A DNA stretch of 64,000 nucleotides from QKMZ01 sp012965515 (GCA_937879965.1 CALFMP010000036.1:1-64000); one strand, 5' to 3'. Shown: positions 15,999 to 24,929, numbered from the stretch's first letter. Translations and numbers: made by a program. The notes: generated by a model not told the origin, from the sequence alone.

Positions 15999-18200
15999 AT
16001 GTTTTTCACGAAATACGACAAATCAAGGCTGAAATTTACTGCGATACTTTTCGCGTTGACATTTTGTCTTCAAACAGTGTCATTTGCTAAAGATGTATCA
16101 GGGCTCACGGAGTTTGACAAAGGCACCCAAGCTGCGGGAGAACCGCCGGCAACAGTTGGTCAGGGCGGTGAGCTTCATCAAACAAACGTCAATTTGCCAC
16201 CGATGACTACCGAGTTAGGTGTGCCGATTTCAGATGATCAGAACTCTCTAAGAGCGGGGTCGCGCGGTCCTACCTTAATGGAAGACATGCCGGCAAGAGA
16301 GAAGATTTTCCACTTCGATCATGAGCGTATTCCTGAGAGAGTTGTGCACGCGAGAGGGTTTGGTGCTCATGGTTTCTTCGAGAACTACAAGCCTTTGTCG
16401 GATGTCACTAAAGCGGACATTTTTCAAAGAGCTGGTGAGAAAACACCTGTATTCGTCAGGTTTTCTACAGTCGTTGGTCAAAAGGGCTCTTTCGATCTTG
16501 CACGCGATGTACGTGGTTTTGCCACTAAGTTTTACACCAAGCAAGGCAATTGGGATTTAGTCGGCAACAACATTCCTGTATTTTTCATTCAAGATGGCAT
16601 CAAGTTTCCTGACCTGGTTCATGCCGCTAAGTCTGAACCACACAACGAAATTCCTCAAGCTGCAACAGCGCACGACAACCTTTGGGATTTCATTTCACTG
16701 ATGCCGGAATCGATGCACATGATCATGTGGGCGATGTCTGACAGAGCCATTCCGAGATCCTTCCGCTTCATGGAAGGGTTTGGTGTCAACACCTTTCGGC
16801 TGATTAACGCACAAGGAAAGAGTACATTCGTAAAGTTTCACTGGAAGCCAAAACTTGGCTTGCAATCAGTATTGTGGAACGAAGCAGTGAAAATCAATGG
16901 AGCCGATCCGGATTTCCATCGCCGTGATTTGTACAATGCGATTGAGCAAGGTAACTTCCCTGAATGGGAACTTGGCATGCAACTTGTGGACGATGACTTC
17001 GTCAAGAAGTTCGACTTCGATATTTTGGATGCCACCAAAATGATTCCGGAAGAATTGGTTCCGGTGCTGAAGGTTGGTCGTTTGGTGCTGAACAGAAATA
17101 CAGACAACTTCTTTGCCGAAACAGAGCAAGTTGCATTTTGCACGCAGAACATTGTGCCCGGCATCGACTTCTCGAACGATCCGCTCCTTCAATTCCGGAA
17201 TTTTTCTTACTTGGATACACAGTTGAAAAGACTGGGTTCTCCCAACTTCACGCGAATTCCAATCAACGCTCCGAAGTGTCCATTCTTCAATTTCCAGTCA
17301 GACGGACACATGACGATGGTCAATCCCAAAGGACGCATTAATTACGAACCCAACTCATGGGGCGGTCCGAGAGAAGTTCCTGATGTTGGACTCCAATCTT
17401 TCCCTGAGCCGCTTCAGGGCACAAAGACAAGATCGCGTTCGGAAACCTTTGCTGATCACTACAGCCAGGCAAGGCAGTTCTACATCAGCCAAACACCGAC
17501 GGAGCAAAATCATATTTCGGATGCTCTAATTTTCGAACTTTCGAAAGTCGAGAAAGAGTCGATCAGAGAACGCATCGTTGCTCACCTGGAGAATATTGAC
17601 AAAGGGCTTGCTCAAACAGTGGCAGCCGGACTGGGAATGAAGAATCTGCCCGCGCCGGCCAAAGCTGCTCGTCCAACGAAGGACCTTCCACCTTCTCCGA
17701 AGTTAAGCATCATTCAAAATGGACCTAATAGCTTTAAAGGACGCAAAATTGGTGTTCTCTTGAGTGATGGCGCTGATGCGAAATTGTTTGCAGCTTTGAA
17801 GTCAGCGGCAGCCGCTGAAGGCACATCTGTAGAAGTTATTGCACCTACAATCGGCGGTGTGGATTTGAGTGACGGTTCGCACGTGAAAGCTAACCATAAG
17901 GTTGGCGGCGGACCGTCGGTGCTCTTCGATGCTGTGGCAGTCTTACTGTCCCCAGAAGGTGCAGAGAAGCTCTCTAGCGACGCATCAGCGAAGGACTTTG
18001 TCTCTGATGCTTACGCGCACTTGAAGTTCATCGCGTATAACGAGCCCGCGACTGCTTTGTTTGACAAGGCTGGTCTGGGCAAATCCATCGACAATGGTTT
18101 TGTCGCCATGTCTGGCAGCAAGGATGCAGATACTTTCATTGCCAACTGCAGAGCTGTCAGATTGTGGGATAGAGAGCCGAAAGTTAAGATGCCTAAGTAG
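15999..18200 (+). CDS. katE: Exported large-subunit (clade 2) catalase
   Basis: 733 residues from the ATG at 15999, chosen for the AAGGAAGGG site upstream and the signal peptide it reveals (RLKFTAILFALTFCLQTVSFA). Catalase breaks hydrogen peroxide into water and oxygen. H117 in RVVHARGFGAHG is the distal haem His, the catalytic Asn is in GNNIPVFF, and the haem-ligand Tyr is in RNFSYLDTQLKRLG. The C-terminal about 150 residues (GRKIGVLLSDGADAKLF onward) form the flavodoxin/class I amidotransferase-like domain typical of large-subunit catalases. The length fits the family. A signal peptide on this type is uncommon and suggests a periplasmic enzyme. A terminator follows. Confidence 0.95.
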   Translation: MFFTKYDKSRLKFTAILFALTFCLQTVSFAKDVSGLTEFDKGTQAAGEPPATVGQGGELHQTNVNLPPMTTELGVPISDDQNSLRAGSRGPTLMEDMPAREKIFHFDHERIPERVVHARGFGAHGFFENYKPLSDVTKADIFQRAGEKTPVFVRFSTVVGQKGSFDLARDVRGFATKFYTKQGNWDLVGNNIPVFFIQDGIKFPDLVHAAKSEPHNEIPQAATAHDNLWDFISLMPESMHMIMWAMSDRAIPRSFRFMEGFGVNTFRLINAQGKSTFVKFHWKPKLGLQSVLWNEAVKINGADPDFHRRDLYNAIEQGNFPEWELGMQLVDDDFVKKFDFDILDATKMIPEELVPVLKVGRLVLNRNTDNFFAETEQVAFCTQNIVPGIDFSNDPLLQFRNFSYLDTQLKRLGSPNFTRIPINAPKCPFFNFQSDGHMTMVNPKGRINYEPNSWGGPREVPDVGLQSFPEPLQGTKTRSRSETFADHYSQARQFYISQTPTEQNHISDALIFELSKVEKESIRERIVAHLENIDKGLAQTVAAGLGMKNLPAPAKAARPTKDLPPSPKLSIIQNGPNSFKGRKIGVLLSDGADAKLFAALKSAAAAEGTSVEVIAPTIGGVDLSDGSHVKANHKVGGGPSVLFDAVAVLLSPEGAEKLSSDASAKDFVSDAYAHLKFIAYNEPATALFDKAGLGKSIDNGFVAMSGSKDADTFIANCRAVRLWDREPKVKMPK

Positions 18201-18229
18201 ATATTGTCGACCCTTAAGTGAAGGAAAAG

Positions 18230-18258
18230 CGCTGGTGGACAGGACCGGCGCCTTTTTA
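18230..18258 (+). terminator. Rho-independent terminator after catalase
   Basis: GCGCTGGT and ACCGGCGC pair (one G-T) around a short loop and are followed by CTTTTTATTT. It lies about 30 bp past the catalase stop. Coordinates are accurate to about 1 bp. Confidence 0.75.
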
Positions 18259-18368
18259 TTTGAGAGTTTATAGGTGCTAGCTGATGTTGCCTTGACGCAT
18301 CCAATTAGGAACTATTTCAATAAAGTTCATTCTAGACTCTTGTAACTCACAAAGAGAGCGATAGAACC

Positions 18369-18551
18369 ATGAACAAAAAGAGTGAACCGAATGAAAGTCA
18401 GATGGATAGTGATAAAGCTGATGAGAAGTGCCCTTGCGCCGATCCAGCTGCTTCTTCAAATTCAGAAGACACTGATGAAAAAAGACTGCAGAAGAAAATG
18501 GAAGAAGACAGCGAACAGGAAAATAAAGGTGCTGTAGCTGATCAACTCTGA
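18369..18551 (+). CDS. Small acidic hydrophilic protein
   Basis: 60 residues, very rich in Glu, Asp, Lys and Ser with a single CPCAD pair of cysteines and no hydrophobic core, so likely disordered. AGAGAG lies upstream of the ATG. It is followed about 90 bp later by a terminator (18641) and sits alone between catalase and a minus-strand small gene. No family recognised; composition is compatible with a stress-related disordered protein. Confidence 0.55.
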   Translation: MNKKSEPNESQMDSDKADEKCPCADPAASSNSEDTDEKRLQKKMEEDSEQENKGAVADQL

Positions 18552-18640
18552 TGATTCAGTTCGTCGAGTCCTAAGAAGACTGGATTGAATCTGAGAAAGG
18601 GATTTGATGCATAAAATGCAGTCAGAATCTTATTTTTGTA

Positions 18641-18673
18641 AATGCGCGACCAAGACTTTGGTTGCGCATTTTT
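18641..18673. terminator. Bidirectional terminator
   Basis: AATGCGCGACCAA (18641-18653) and TTGGTTGCGCATT (18658-18670) pair over 13 positions with one G-T pair, then T residues on the plus strand. On the minus strand the hairpin is followed by TTTAC and then AAAAATAAGA, not a T tract. It separates two convergent small genes and best fits the plus-strand one. Confidence 0.75.
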
Positions 18674-18675
18674 GC

Positions 18676-18879
18676 CTAGGCCGCTTTTGAATTGCGCATT
18701 AGTTTTATTCGTCTCGCTAACACCATCGAGATTGCACACGATCCGTCTTCACAATGCATCTCTTCAATGTCGCCTTGCGGACTTATGATTTCTACACCTC
18801 CTTGCTCAAAGGTTTCTTTGTATTCATATAAGTTCGGTAAGCTCGCCTGCACACATTTTTCTTTGTTTCTACTATTCAT
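18676..18879 (-). CDS. Small protein with EDGSC motif, unknown
   Basis: 67 residues. The start is well supported by GGAGG seven bases upstream on the minus strand. It contains three Cys, two in CEDGSC, and a basic C-terminus (LARRIKLMRNSKAA). No signal peptide or membrane segment. The stop lies next to a hairpin shared with the plus-strand gene at 18369. The CxxxxC pair could bind metal or act in redox chemistry, but nothing in it identifies a family. Confidence 0.65.
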   Translation of the reverse strand: MNSRNKEKCVQASLPNLYEYKETFEQGGVEIISPQGDIEEMHCEDGSCAISMVLARRIKLMRNSKAA

Positions 18880-19051
18880 AAATATGCCTCCATCTGATGT
18901 ATGGACCGCACCATTTTATCTGGGTTCCTAATATGATCTTTCAATAGTTACCTGTATCAGGTATAACGTCTATAGGCTATGAGGTGACTGCCAATAGTCA
19001 ACCAGCGGACTTTACAGAAGTCTGAAGCTTCAGCAGGAGTAGAAATCAAAA

Positions 19052-19408
19052 ATGAAATTGACCAAAGTTATTCTGCCGGAAATTGCTGATGAGATAGAAG
19101 CTTCGGTTGACATCGATTTGGAAGCCGCTATTGAAGAGCAAACGCGAATAGTCGCCAGATTGTCGGAATCAGCAGATTCTGGTGTTAGAGGCGATGAACT
19201 CTTTAAATTGGCGAAAATGCATTTTCGAAATAAGAACTTTCCTCTAGCAATGAATTTTGCGGTTCAAGCCGTTGGGTTGAGGAGGCTCTTTTATGGAAGA
19301 GACGCAAAGGAGTTTCTAGAAGCTGTTGCTCTCGCCCAGTTAATAACCAAAGAAGTTCAGAGAACTAATCCACCCAGAAAACGGCGAAAAGTCTCTAAGG
19401 ACAAATAG
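19052..19408 (+). CDS. Small helical (TPR-like) cytoplasmic protein
   Basis: 118 residues with GGAG upstream of the ATG. Residues about 50-100 look like a single TPR hairpin (ELFKLAKMHFRNKNFPLAMNF split across the two helices). The tail is basic (PPRKRRKVSKDK), a form seen in nucleic-acid-binding tails. No enzyme motif. It is flanked by long gaps on both sides and is probably monocistronic. Confidence 0.65.
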   Translation: MKLTKVILPEIADEIEASVDIDLEAAIEEQTRIVARLSESADSGVRGDELFKLAKMHFRNKNFPLAMNFAVQAVGLRRLFYGRDAKEFLEAVALAQLITKEVQRTNPPRKRRKVSKDK

Positions 19409-19831
19409 ATGCCTTAAACTTGAATCGCAGGGCATCGTATATGGTGGCAATAATTTGTTTCTGCAGACGCAGGCTAAAGACAATTGGCAATATCTGCTAA
19501 CTCGATTGATTCTTCAACCAAGTCATTTAGCCTGCTGTAACCTCGACCGCAAAGTGTTGTAGACGGATGACTAGGACGGAAGTCGAGTGTCTATCTAAAA
19601 GAAATCACGCTAGTGAGGTACGTCTTAGTAGAAGCGCATGACTGTTGGCGCTCCGCAGTGCTAGTGGCACAAGTGTTTTGAGCGGTCTTAGACTATCGTC
19701 TAACTGGATTTTTTCATATTGTCACGAATGAAACGTTTTTCTCTTATGCATTTCTAAAAATTGGAGGTAAGCTGGAACAATTGTCACAGCCATCTGTCCT
19801 CGGCGTATGAAGTCTCATGTGGGGGAATGAT
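19409..19831. other. Intergenic region, nothing recognised
   Basis: About 420 bases without a credible reading frame or strong hairpin. The last 20 bases contain GGGGGA, the ribosome site of the gene at 19832. Confidence 0.5.
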
Positions 19832-20086
19832 ATGTCTAAGCCTCTCGTACTTATTCAGCGAAAGGAAGAGCTATGGACGGTTGAAGTCGACGGACAAACT
19901 CTGTACGAGGGAGAGATGAGGGCTGCCGTGTCCGCGGCATCCAAGTGTTCGCGTATCCACAACCTGGCCGTTTCTGTGAGTTCGTCTTGCTGGAGAGATT
20001 TGGCTCAATACTATGTGGAACGTCAGAACGGCTCACCTGATTCAGTCTCTGAAGCTTCTTTCCGGCGATTGAAGCAACTTGCCTAA
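19832..20086 (+). CDS. Small soluble protein, unknown
   Basis: 84 residues from the ATG at 19832, chosen because GGGGGA lies at proper spacing; an upstream in-frame ATG (19817) is poorly placed. The N-terminus reads like two short beta strands (LVLIQRKEELWTVEVDGQTLY), then helices. No known motif. A terminator follows directly and the ECF sigma gene converges on it. Confidence 0.7.
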   Translation: MSKPLVLIQRKEELWTVEVDGQTLYEGEMRAAVSAASKCSRIHNLAVSVSSSCWRDLAQYYVERQNGSPDSVSEASFRRLKQLA

Positions 20087-20117
20087 GTCCATTAGGGACT
20101 GAATGCAATGTAAAAGA

Positions 20118-20150
20118 AAGCGATGCCGTTAAGGGCATCGCTTCTTTATA
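20118..20150. terminator. Terminator between convergent genes
   Basis: AAGCGATGCC (20118-20127) and GGCATCGCTT (20134-20143) pair perfectly over 10 bp, followed by CTTTATA on the plus strand. It probably ends the transcript of the 84-residue gene and may act on the sigma factor transcript too. Confidence 0.8.
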
Positions 20151-20168
20151 GTGTTGAGCATCCTGCTC

Positions 20169-20834
20169 CTAAGCTGCTTCGTTCAAGTAGTCAACCATTT
20201 GCTTTTGAATCTTTGTCCTGGCGCGAGAGATTCGCGACTTCACGGTTCCGAGTTCAGAGTTGGTGATGACTGCTATCTCTTCGTACGAAAGACCATCCAC
20301 TTCTCGTAGGAGCACTGACTCTCTGAAAGCAACAGGAATTTTCTTAAGCGCGCCCTCGAGAGCGATGAATAGTTCCTTTTGCTGAAAGTCTTTGTCAGGC
20401 TGATTGCCTGAGTCAACCACAAATCTTTCAAGCTTGTTACCATCGTCCGACTCATATGTTTCATCCAGAGACACAACATCATTATTTCGAATCTTCTTTC
20501 TCAATTCGTCGTAACAGAGGTTGGTTACCATCTGTCCAAGCCAGCCTTTGAAGGAATCACTATTTCTCAACTGACCAATTGATTTCCACACTCTTATCTG
20601 TGCTTCTTGCACGACGTCGGAAATATCTTGAAGCTCAGGAAAGCGCTTGCGAACCATCGCATTGAGAGTTGATTTATGTCTTTTGAGCAGCACATCGATC
20701 GCTCCCTGTCTGCTGGCTTGGCAGCAAGCAATAAGCTCCTGATCGGTCATATCAGTGAACTTCTTTTCTGAGGTGCTGAGTGTCAGTTTTCTCTCAGCGG
20801 CTGCGCCGAAAAGAGGTTTTACGATACCATTCAT
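20169..20834 (-). CDS. ECF-type RNA polymerase sigma factor
   Basis: 221 residues from the ATG at 20834, which has GGAG seven bases upstream. Region 2 is visible around DISDVVQEAQIRVWKSI and FKGWLGQMVTNLCYDELRK, and region 4 around IPVAFRESVLLREVDGLSYEEIA followed by GTVKSRISRARTKI. It should direct polymerase to a dedicated promoter set. ECF factors are usually held by an anti-sigma factor encoded next door; none is adjacent here. The N-terminal 30 residues before region 2 are longer than usual. The gap upstream holds a pair of identical 10-mers that could be control sites. Confidence 0.93.
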   Translation of the reverse strand: MNGIVKPLFGAAAERKLTLSTSEKKFTDMTDQELIACCQASRQGAIDVLLKRHKSTLNAMVRKRFPELQDISDVVQEAQIRVWKSIGQLRNSDSFKGWLGQMVTNLCYDELRKKIRNNDVVSLDETYESDDGNKLERFVVDSGNQPDKDFQQKELFIALEGALKKIPVAFRESVLLREVDGLSYEEIAVITNSELGTVKSRISRARTKIQKQMVDYLNEAA

Positions 20835-21435
20835 TTTAAATCTCCAACTTGGAAGCACAGCAAAGCCGCACCAGGAGGTGCAAAGTCATTGCAATCGCAC
20901 GATTCGTTTGCGATGCCCTACTCATTCATTGTGCCAAACACGAGGTTGTATCACAACAGTGGATTTCCACAGCGCATGTCTCGTTGATTTCAATCGGCGA
21001 ACATTTGTAGACTCGGGATAGGGCTTGGTCACGCGTTGCCGTAAAGCGTTATTATGGTCACGCGTATATGGTTAACCCCCGCTGCTCATGCACGAGGGTT
21101 ACCTCAATTGAGTGGTAGTCTTTCGAAGCTTTGGGTACCTTGCAGATTCGCTAAGATCCGTTTGAGAGGCTTCCTCCTACCACCGAGACAGGATTGCACT
21201 TCTGCAAAGCAATTGCAGAGGCGCATTCAGGAGAATTTCTCTTCCGGTTTGAGGACAATCTCGAATGCAAATTTATCGTTAGATTGCCGAAGCAACGAAG
21301 CGAATGAACGAGTAATCCTCGGAGATTCGTTCGCACTTCATTTCAATTTTGAAATATATCGAAGTCAATTGGCACTTTGATTCCCACTCGAAGTCAGCAG
21401 TTGGAGTCAGCATCTCGAAGGTGGAGAATGCGTTG
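20835..21435. promoter_or_regulatory. Divergent control region with repeated GGTCACGCGT
   Basis: About 600 bases between the sigma factor (minus) and a receiver gene (plus). GGTCACGCGT occurs at 21027-21036 and again at 21056-21065, 29 bp apart in the same orientation, close to a whole number of helical turns. A GGTTAACCCCC ... GAGGGTTACC partial inverted repeat follows (about 21070-21105). These may bind a regulator; no gene is credible in the gap. Confidence 0.45.
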
Positions 21436-21897
21436 ATGACAGTAATCGAACAGGGAAAGAATCCGGAGCCCGAAGAGAATTACCGGATTATGCTCATAGA
21501 TGGGCCGGCTGGTTACATGCAACAAGTCAAACAAGAGTGCAAAAACGCCGGTCAGGAAGTGGTTGTAGTTACCACAGTGGAAGAGTCAAGAGTTTTTCTT
21601 GCAACCAAGGATAACGTTGATGTCATTGTCGCTGAAGCGTTTCTCGAGCATGACAGTATCTTTGAGCTGCTGAAAAGTATCAGGCAAGACCCGAGACATA
21701 ACGATGTTCCAGTCCTGTTGATGGCCGCGGAGCCTGGAGCCGTCGGTGAGCAATGTTTGTCATCTATCAGACAGGTTGCCGACATCTTGGGCGCTCATCG
21801 TTTTATTTACATGCACAAATTCGACATGCCGCGGCTTATGTCTGAAATTCGGTCGGCTTTGGCGGAGATGGGGCTACCCAAGAAGCTTCAGCAGTGA
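21436..21897 (+). CDS. Degenerate receiver-domain protein (Glu at the phosphosite)
   Basis: 153 residues from the ATG at 21436 (GGTGGAG upstream); an upstream ATG at 21349 lacks a ribosome site. The whole protein folds like a CheY receiver: first strand RIMLIDGP, third strand VDVIVAEAF, fifth strand HRFIYMHKFD. The residue aligning with the phosphoacceptor Asp is E67, and only one acidic residue is left in the first-strand pocket. The conserved Lys is present. Glu at this site often mimics the phosphorylated state, so it may be constitutively active, but that is inference. It converges with another degenerate receiver at 21928. Confidence 0.8.
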   Translation: MTVIEQGKNPEPEENYRIMLIDGPAGYMQQVKQECKNAGQEVVVVTTVEESRVFLATKDNVDVIVAEAFLEHDSIFELLKSIRQDPRHNDVPVLLMAAEPGAVGEQCLSSIRQVADILGAHRFIYMHKFDMPRLMSEIRSALAEMGLPKKLQQ

Positions 21898-21927
21898 GAC
21901 CTAAAGCCCCCGGTTTGACTAAGCTTT

Positions 21928-22353
21928 CTACGAGGGGCTCAGAGGAAGCCGATCGTAGCTGGTAGTTACCGAGAAATCAGTGATATGTCCGTTTCTATTA
22001 GCCTGCAGGACTTTTGTCACTATTTCTGCATTGCTCGATGCGATGGAGACGAAATCGTCAGCTCCGGCGTCATGCATGTGCGATATGTTGCCGAGGTCAG
22101 TCGAATATCCGAGCATCACGACACACACTGCTGAATTGGTTTGTCGCAATTTGCGTACAAGGTCCAGCCCGCATGCCCGCCCCAGCCTGAGTCCTACCAG
22201 AAGTGTATTGCAGCGTGAACCTGTAATTCGTTGAATCAGCTCCGCATCTCTACTGTCCGAAACCCCGACGACTTCGACGCCGTTTTCTGCCCGAAACATG
22301 ATGTCTAGAGACATTCTCAGAATCTCGCAGTCATCAACGATAAAGATCCGCAT
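21928..22353 (-). CDS. Degenerate receiver-domain protein (Gly at the phosphosite)
   Basis: 141 residues. The start of the domain, MRIFIVDDCEIL, keeps both acidic residues (D7, D8), but the segment that should hold the phosphoacceptor reads NTLLVGLRLG, with G54 in place of Asp. The normal Lys near GADDFVSIAS is also missing. The helix after the site (CGLDLVRKLR) is typical. It therefore cannot be phosphorylated in the usual way and probably works by protein contact. There is no output domain. Confidence 0.8.
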   Translation of the reverse strand: MRIFIVDDCEILRMSLDIMFRAENGVEVVGVSDSRDAELIQRITGSRCNTLLVGLRLGRACGLDLVRKLRQTNSAVCVVMLGYSTDLGNISHMHDAGADDFVSIASSNAEIVTKVLQANRNGHITDFSVTTSYDRLPLSPS

Positions 22354-22436
22354 CTGGATACCTCATCCACGGTACGTGCCTTCTACAGTATTTCACTATA
22401 TCGCGGGATAAACATCACCCGAAAGGATCACCATAC

Positions 22437-22886
22437 ATGATCAGAGACGGGTATAAAGCTATTAGGGTAACGAATATGCAGAATCAAAAACAGGTTAAAT
22501 TCGATCCTGAATTCAAAAATGATGCCGTTGCCAGGGTTGATGGCGGAATGACTGCCGCTGCAGTGGCTCGAGATCTGTCTTTGCCTGGTTGGTTGGTACA
22601 GAACTGGGTCCGTAGCGCTAGAGGCTTGAATAAAAGGCAGAAGAAAAAGGTTTTGCGCGTCATAGATGACCGGGTTTTTGTGTGCATAGCAAAGTTCGCT
22701 GCTACCGACGCGAAGAATCAAACGCACCAGTTGCTGCGCTTGAGACCAAAAGATTGCAAATCTATATCCGAATTCGGTGAGCTTTTAGTTACAAGTAAGA
22801 ACGAAAAAGTCACGAGGATTATGAAAGGCGTGTACAAGACTGAGTCGGGATTGATTTTAGAAAATCCTGCTGCTGATGCCTTTTGA
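22437..22886 (+). CDS. Protein with transposase-like helix-turn-helix
   Basis: 149 residues (ATG at 22437; an alternative ATG at 22476 has AGGG eight bases before it). Residues about 20-65 (FDPEFKNDAVARVDGGMTAA, then VARDLSLPGWLVQNWVRSAR) match the helix-turn-helix of IS3-type OrfA proteins and related regulators. The rest, VFVCIAKFAATDAKNQTHQL onward, is not transposase-like and no OrfB, terminal repeats or target duplication are visible. It is more likely a host regulator built from a transposase DNA-binding domain than an insertion sequence. Confidence 0.65.
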   Translation: MIRDGYKAIRVTNMQNQKQVKFDPEFKNDAVARVDGGMTAAAVARDLSLPGWLVQNWVRSARGLNKRQKKKVLRVIDDRVFVCIAKFAATDAKNQTHQLLRLRPKDCKSISEFGELLVTSKNEKVTRIMKGVYKTESGLILENPAADAF

Positions 22887-23092
22887 CGAGATCATTTGAG
22901 TGCCATCGTTTTTTGCGCAGTACCAAATACAGTGCGCGTCCACTTAGAGTGTTTCGGCAACTGCGTCACTTCTATCTGTCGCCTTACGGACGTAAGCGAT
23001 AGATTGTTCACTTGCAGACTTGCAAAAATAGTTGAGAGGAATGTTAGCCGTTAGACAGGGTCACCGTTATTGGGTAGATCTGACAGTTCAGT

Positions 23093-23533
23093 TTAGGCGC
23101 TTTCTCTGCCATTCTCACTCGAATGGAAATCTCGAAGATGTTGCATCTCAGAACGCGGAATCCACTGGCTTAATGTGTTTCGGAACACGTTTGGGTCAAA
23201 TGGTTTCGATAAATAGTCGTCCATCCCTGCTACGAGGCATTGCCTTCTGCAGCTCTCCGAGGTGTGAGCAGAAAGGCCAATAATAGGGGTGCGCCATTCT
23301 TGCTCGGCTTCTAATTCTCTGATTGCCATAGTGCATTCGATGCCGTTCATGATGGGCATGTTCACATCCATCAGAATCGCGCTAAATCGCCTCTCTTGCT
23401 TCTCCAAGAGCTCCAAGGCTTCGCGCCCTGATTTAACGGCTATCATCTCGTAGCCATACCTTTCCGTGAGAGCGCGAACGACCATCTGATTGACGGTATT
23501 GTCCTCTACGACTAGCAAAACAGGTTTTTCCAT
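23093..23533 (-). CDS. Single-domain response regulator
   Basis: 146 residues, a receiver like those found at the end of hybrid kinases. The acidic residues are in VVEDNTVNQ, the phosphoacceptor is D56 in AILMDVNMPIMNG, the Ser is in GLSAH and the Lys in YLSKPFD. All catalytic residues are present, unlike the two receivers to its left. No output domain is attached; a short Ser/Glu/Arg tail follows. No histidine kinase lies nearby, so its partner is elsewhere in the genome. Confidence 0.92.
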   Translation of the reverse strand: MEKPVLLVVEDNTVNQMVVRALTERYGYEMIAVKSGREALELLEKQERRFSAILMDVNMPIMNGIECTMAIRELEAEQEWRTPIIGLSAHTSESCRRQCLVAGMDDYLSKPFDPNVFRNTLSQWIPRSEMQHLRDFHSSENGRESA

Positions 23534-23768
23534 GACGCAAAACTAGATTAGTAAACTTAACTTACCTTGGAATTGTGAACAGTGAGGAAACGGGTATGGG
23601 AGCCGTTTGCGCAATCTCGTATTACTGCCGCTAGGGTCATTCTGCAAAGGCAGACAGACTTTGTCCAGGTGATATTGCCAGAGTGTTGGTGAGCATGAAA
23701 AGTTCCCGCGTGACGCAGTTTTAATGGACTTCGTGACTGTATTAATTTGGTGCAGATGCGCATTAGAA

Positions 23769-24929
23769 TCACTCGCGCATTCTATCGGAGAGCAAGTTTC
23801 CGATCCTGCCTCTCAATTTGAAAGCAACTCCGACTACGAAAAGTCCAAACGCGAAAACGCCCACGGCAACTGCTGCGACGGCAATCAAGATGATTGTTAG
23901 TAATTTATTGAGAGAATCGAGCTGCCCACGCACTTCCGTTAGGGGCGATGAAACACCGTTCATAGGGGCGCGCAAACCTTTCATCTGCGTGATCAATTCA
24001 CTAATTTGCGACTCCATTTGCACGAGTTCTTTGTGCACGTGAACGACCTTTCCGTTTACCGTGTTGAGTTGCCCTTCAACAGTTGCGAGCGGCTTCGTCA
24101 CTGACGTCAGCGGTTCTTTAATTTCTGCAAGTGGTCCGTGCAGTTTGTGCATGTGCGATGTCGCTTCACGAATGTCGTCGCGCACACCTTTGATGTCGCG
24201 CAGATCTCCGCGTAACCCGCTGAGACCTTCAAGCTGCTTGTTCATGCTCTTGAGCTCAGGAGACAATTCTTTCAGTCCCGAAAGATCGTGCGTCAGGCGA
24301 TGCAGATTGCTATTTACAGAGTTGAGCTCACCGCCCATTGTCTTCAATTCGCCCTGCAAGCCGTTCATTTGGTCGTCGAGCTTATTGAATGCTGGTTCCA
24401 GCTTGCTCATGGGCTTTTGCAAACTGATAAGGTCGTCATCCAGCTCCTTTGCTTCTTGTCGAAGTCTCCAGACTGGTCTCAACATCCTCCTTATAGGGTG
24501 AAAACCCTTAATCGGGGCGTTATAGTCGCGATGATTACGTGCTGGAGGGGCTGAAGGTTGTGCTCGTCCATCGGTGTTGGATGCAGCCGAACTCGGGGCA
24601 TCAGAACTGGAGCCATCTTGAGCTGCGCCATCTTGAGCTGCGCCGTCTTGTGCCTGTGCTCTTTTATCTACGGAAATACGTCTCCGTAGAACTTTGGTCT
24701 TGGCTTCGGCCTTGGAAGTTGAAACCTTGTTTTGTGCTGGCTGTAAAGAGTGGGTTGCAGGTGTAGGTGTAAGTGCTGATGCTGGCGCTGATGCTGATGC
24801 TGGCGCTGATGCTGATGCAGGCGTCGCTTCGACGGTTACTGCGGCGTCTGTTTCAGTCTCTGCGCAGCATGGAGCTGTGGTCATGCCACACAAAAGAATG
24901 CCAAAAATCGGCAAGATTCTCAGAAACAT
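23769..24929 (-). CDS. Exported coiled-coil protein with C-terminal membrane anchor
   Basis: 386 residues from the ATG at 24929, which has GGGGA upstream and starts a signal peptide (MFLRILPIFGILLCG ... CCAE). A low-complexity Ala/Ser/Pro linker (ASAPASASAPASA) and QDGAAQDGAAQDG repeats follow, both visible as DNA repeats near 24610-24640 and 24775-24825. Residues about 165-345 form a long coiled coil with repeated L-x-x-M/L-x-x-L patterns (LNSVNSNLHRLTHDLSGLKEL). A hydrophobic segment (LLTIILIAVAAVAVGVFAFG) near the end anchors it. The layout suggests a periplasm-spanning tether. Family not recognised. Confidence 0.75.
   Translation of the reverse strand: MFLRILPIFGILLCGMTTAPCCAETETDAAVTVEATPASASAPASASAPASALTPTPATHSLQPAQNKVSTSKAEAKTKVLRRRISVDKRAQAQDGAAQDGAAQDGSSSDAPSSAASNTDGRAQPSAPPARNHRDYNAPIKGFHPIRRMLRPVWRLRQEAKELDDDLISLQKPMSKLEPAFNKLDDQMNGLQGELKTMGGELNSVNSNLHRLTHDLSGLKELSPELKSMNKQLEGLSGLRGDLRDIKGVRDDIREATSHMHKLHGPLAEIKEPLTSVTKPLATVEGQLNTVNGKVVHVHKELVQMESQISELITQMKGLRAPMNGVSSPLTEVRGQLDSLNKLLTIILIAVAAVAVGVFAFGLFVVGVAFKLRGRIGNLLSDRMRE

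Noticed and set aside
15693..16090. Cys/Arg-rich plus-strand frames over the repeat array
   Set aside because: Product is a translation of the 23-bp repeat.
22437..22886. Insertion sequence
   Set aside because: Only an OrfA-like helix-turn-helix is present; no catalytic domain, inverted ends or target duplication.
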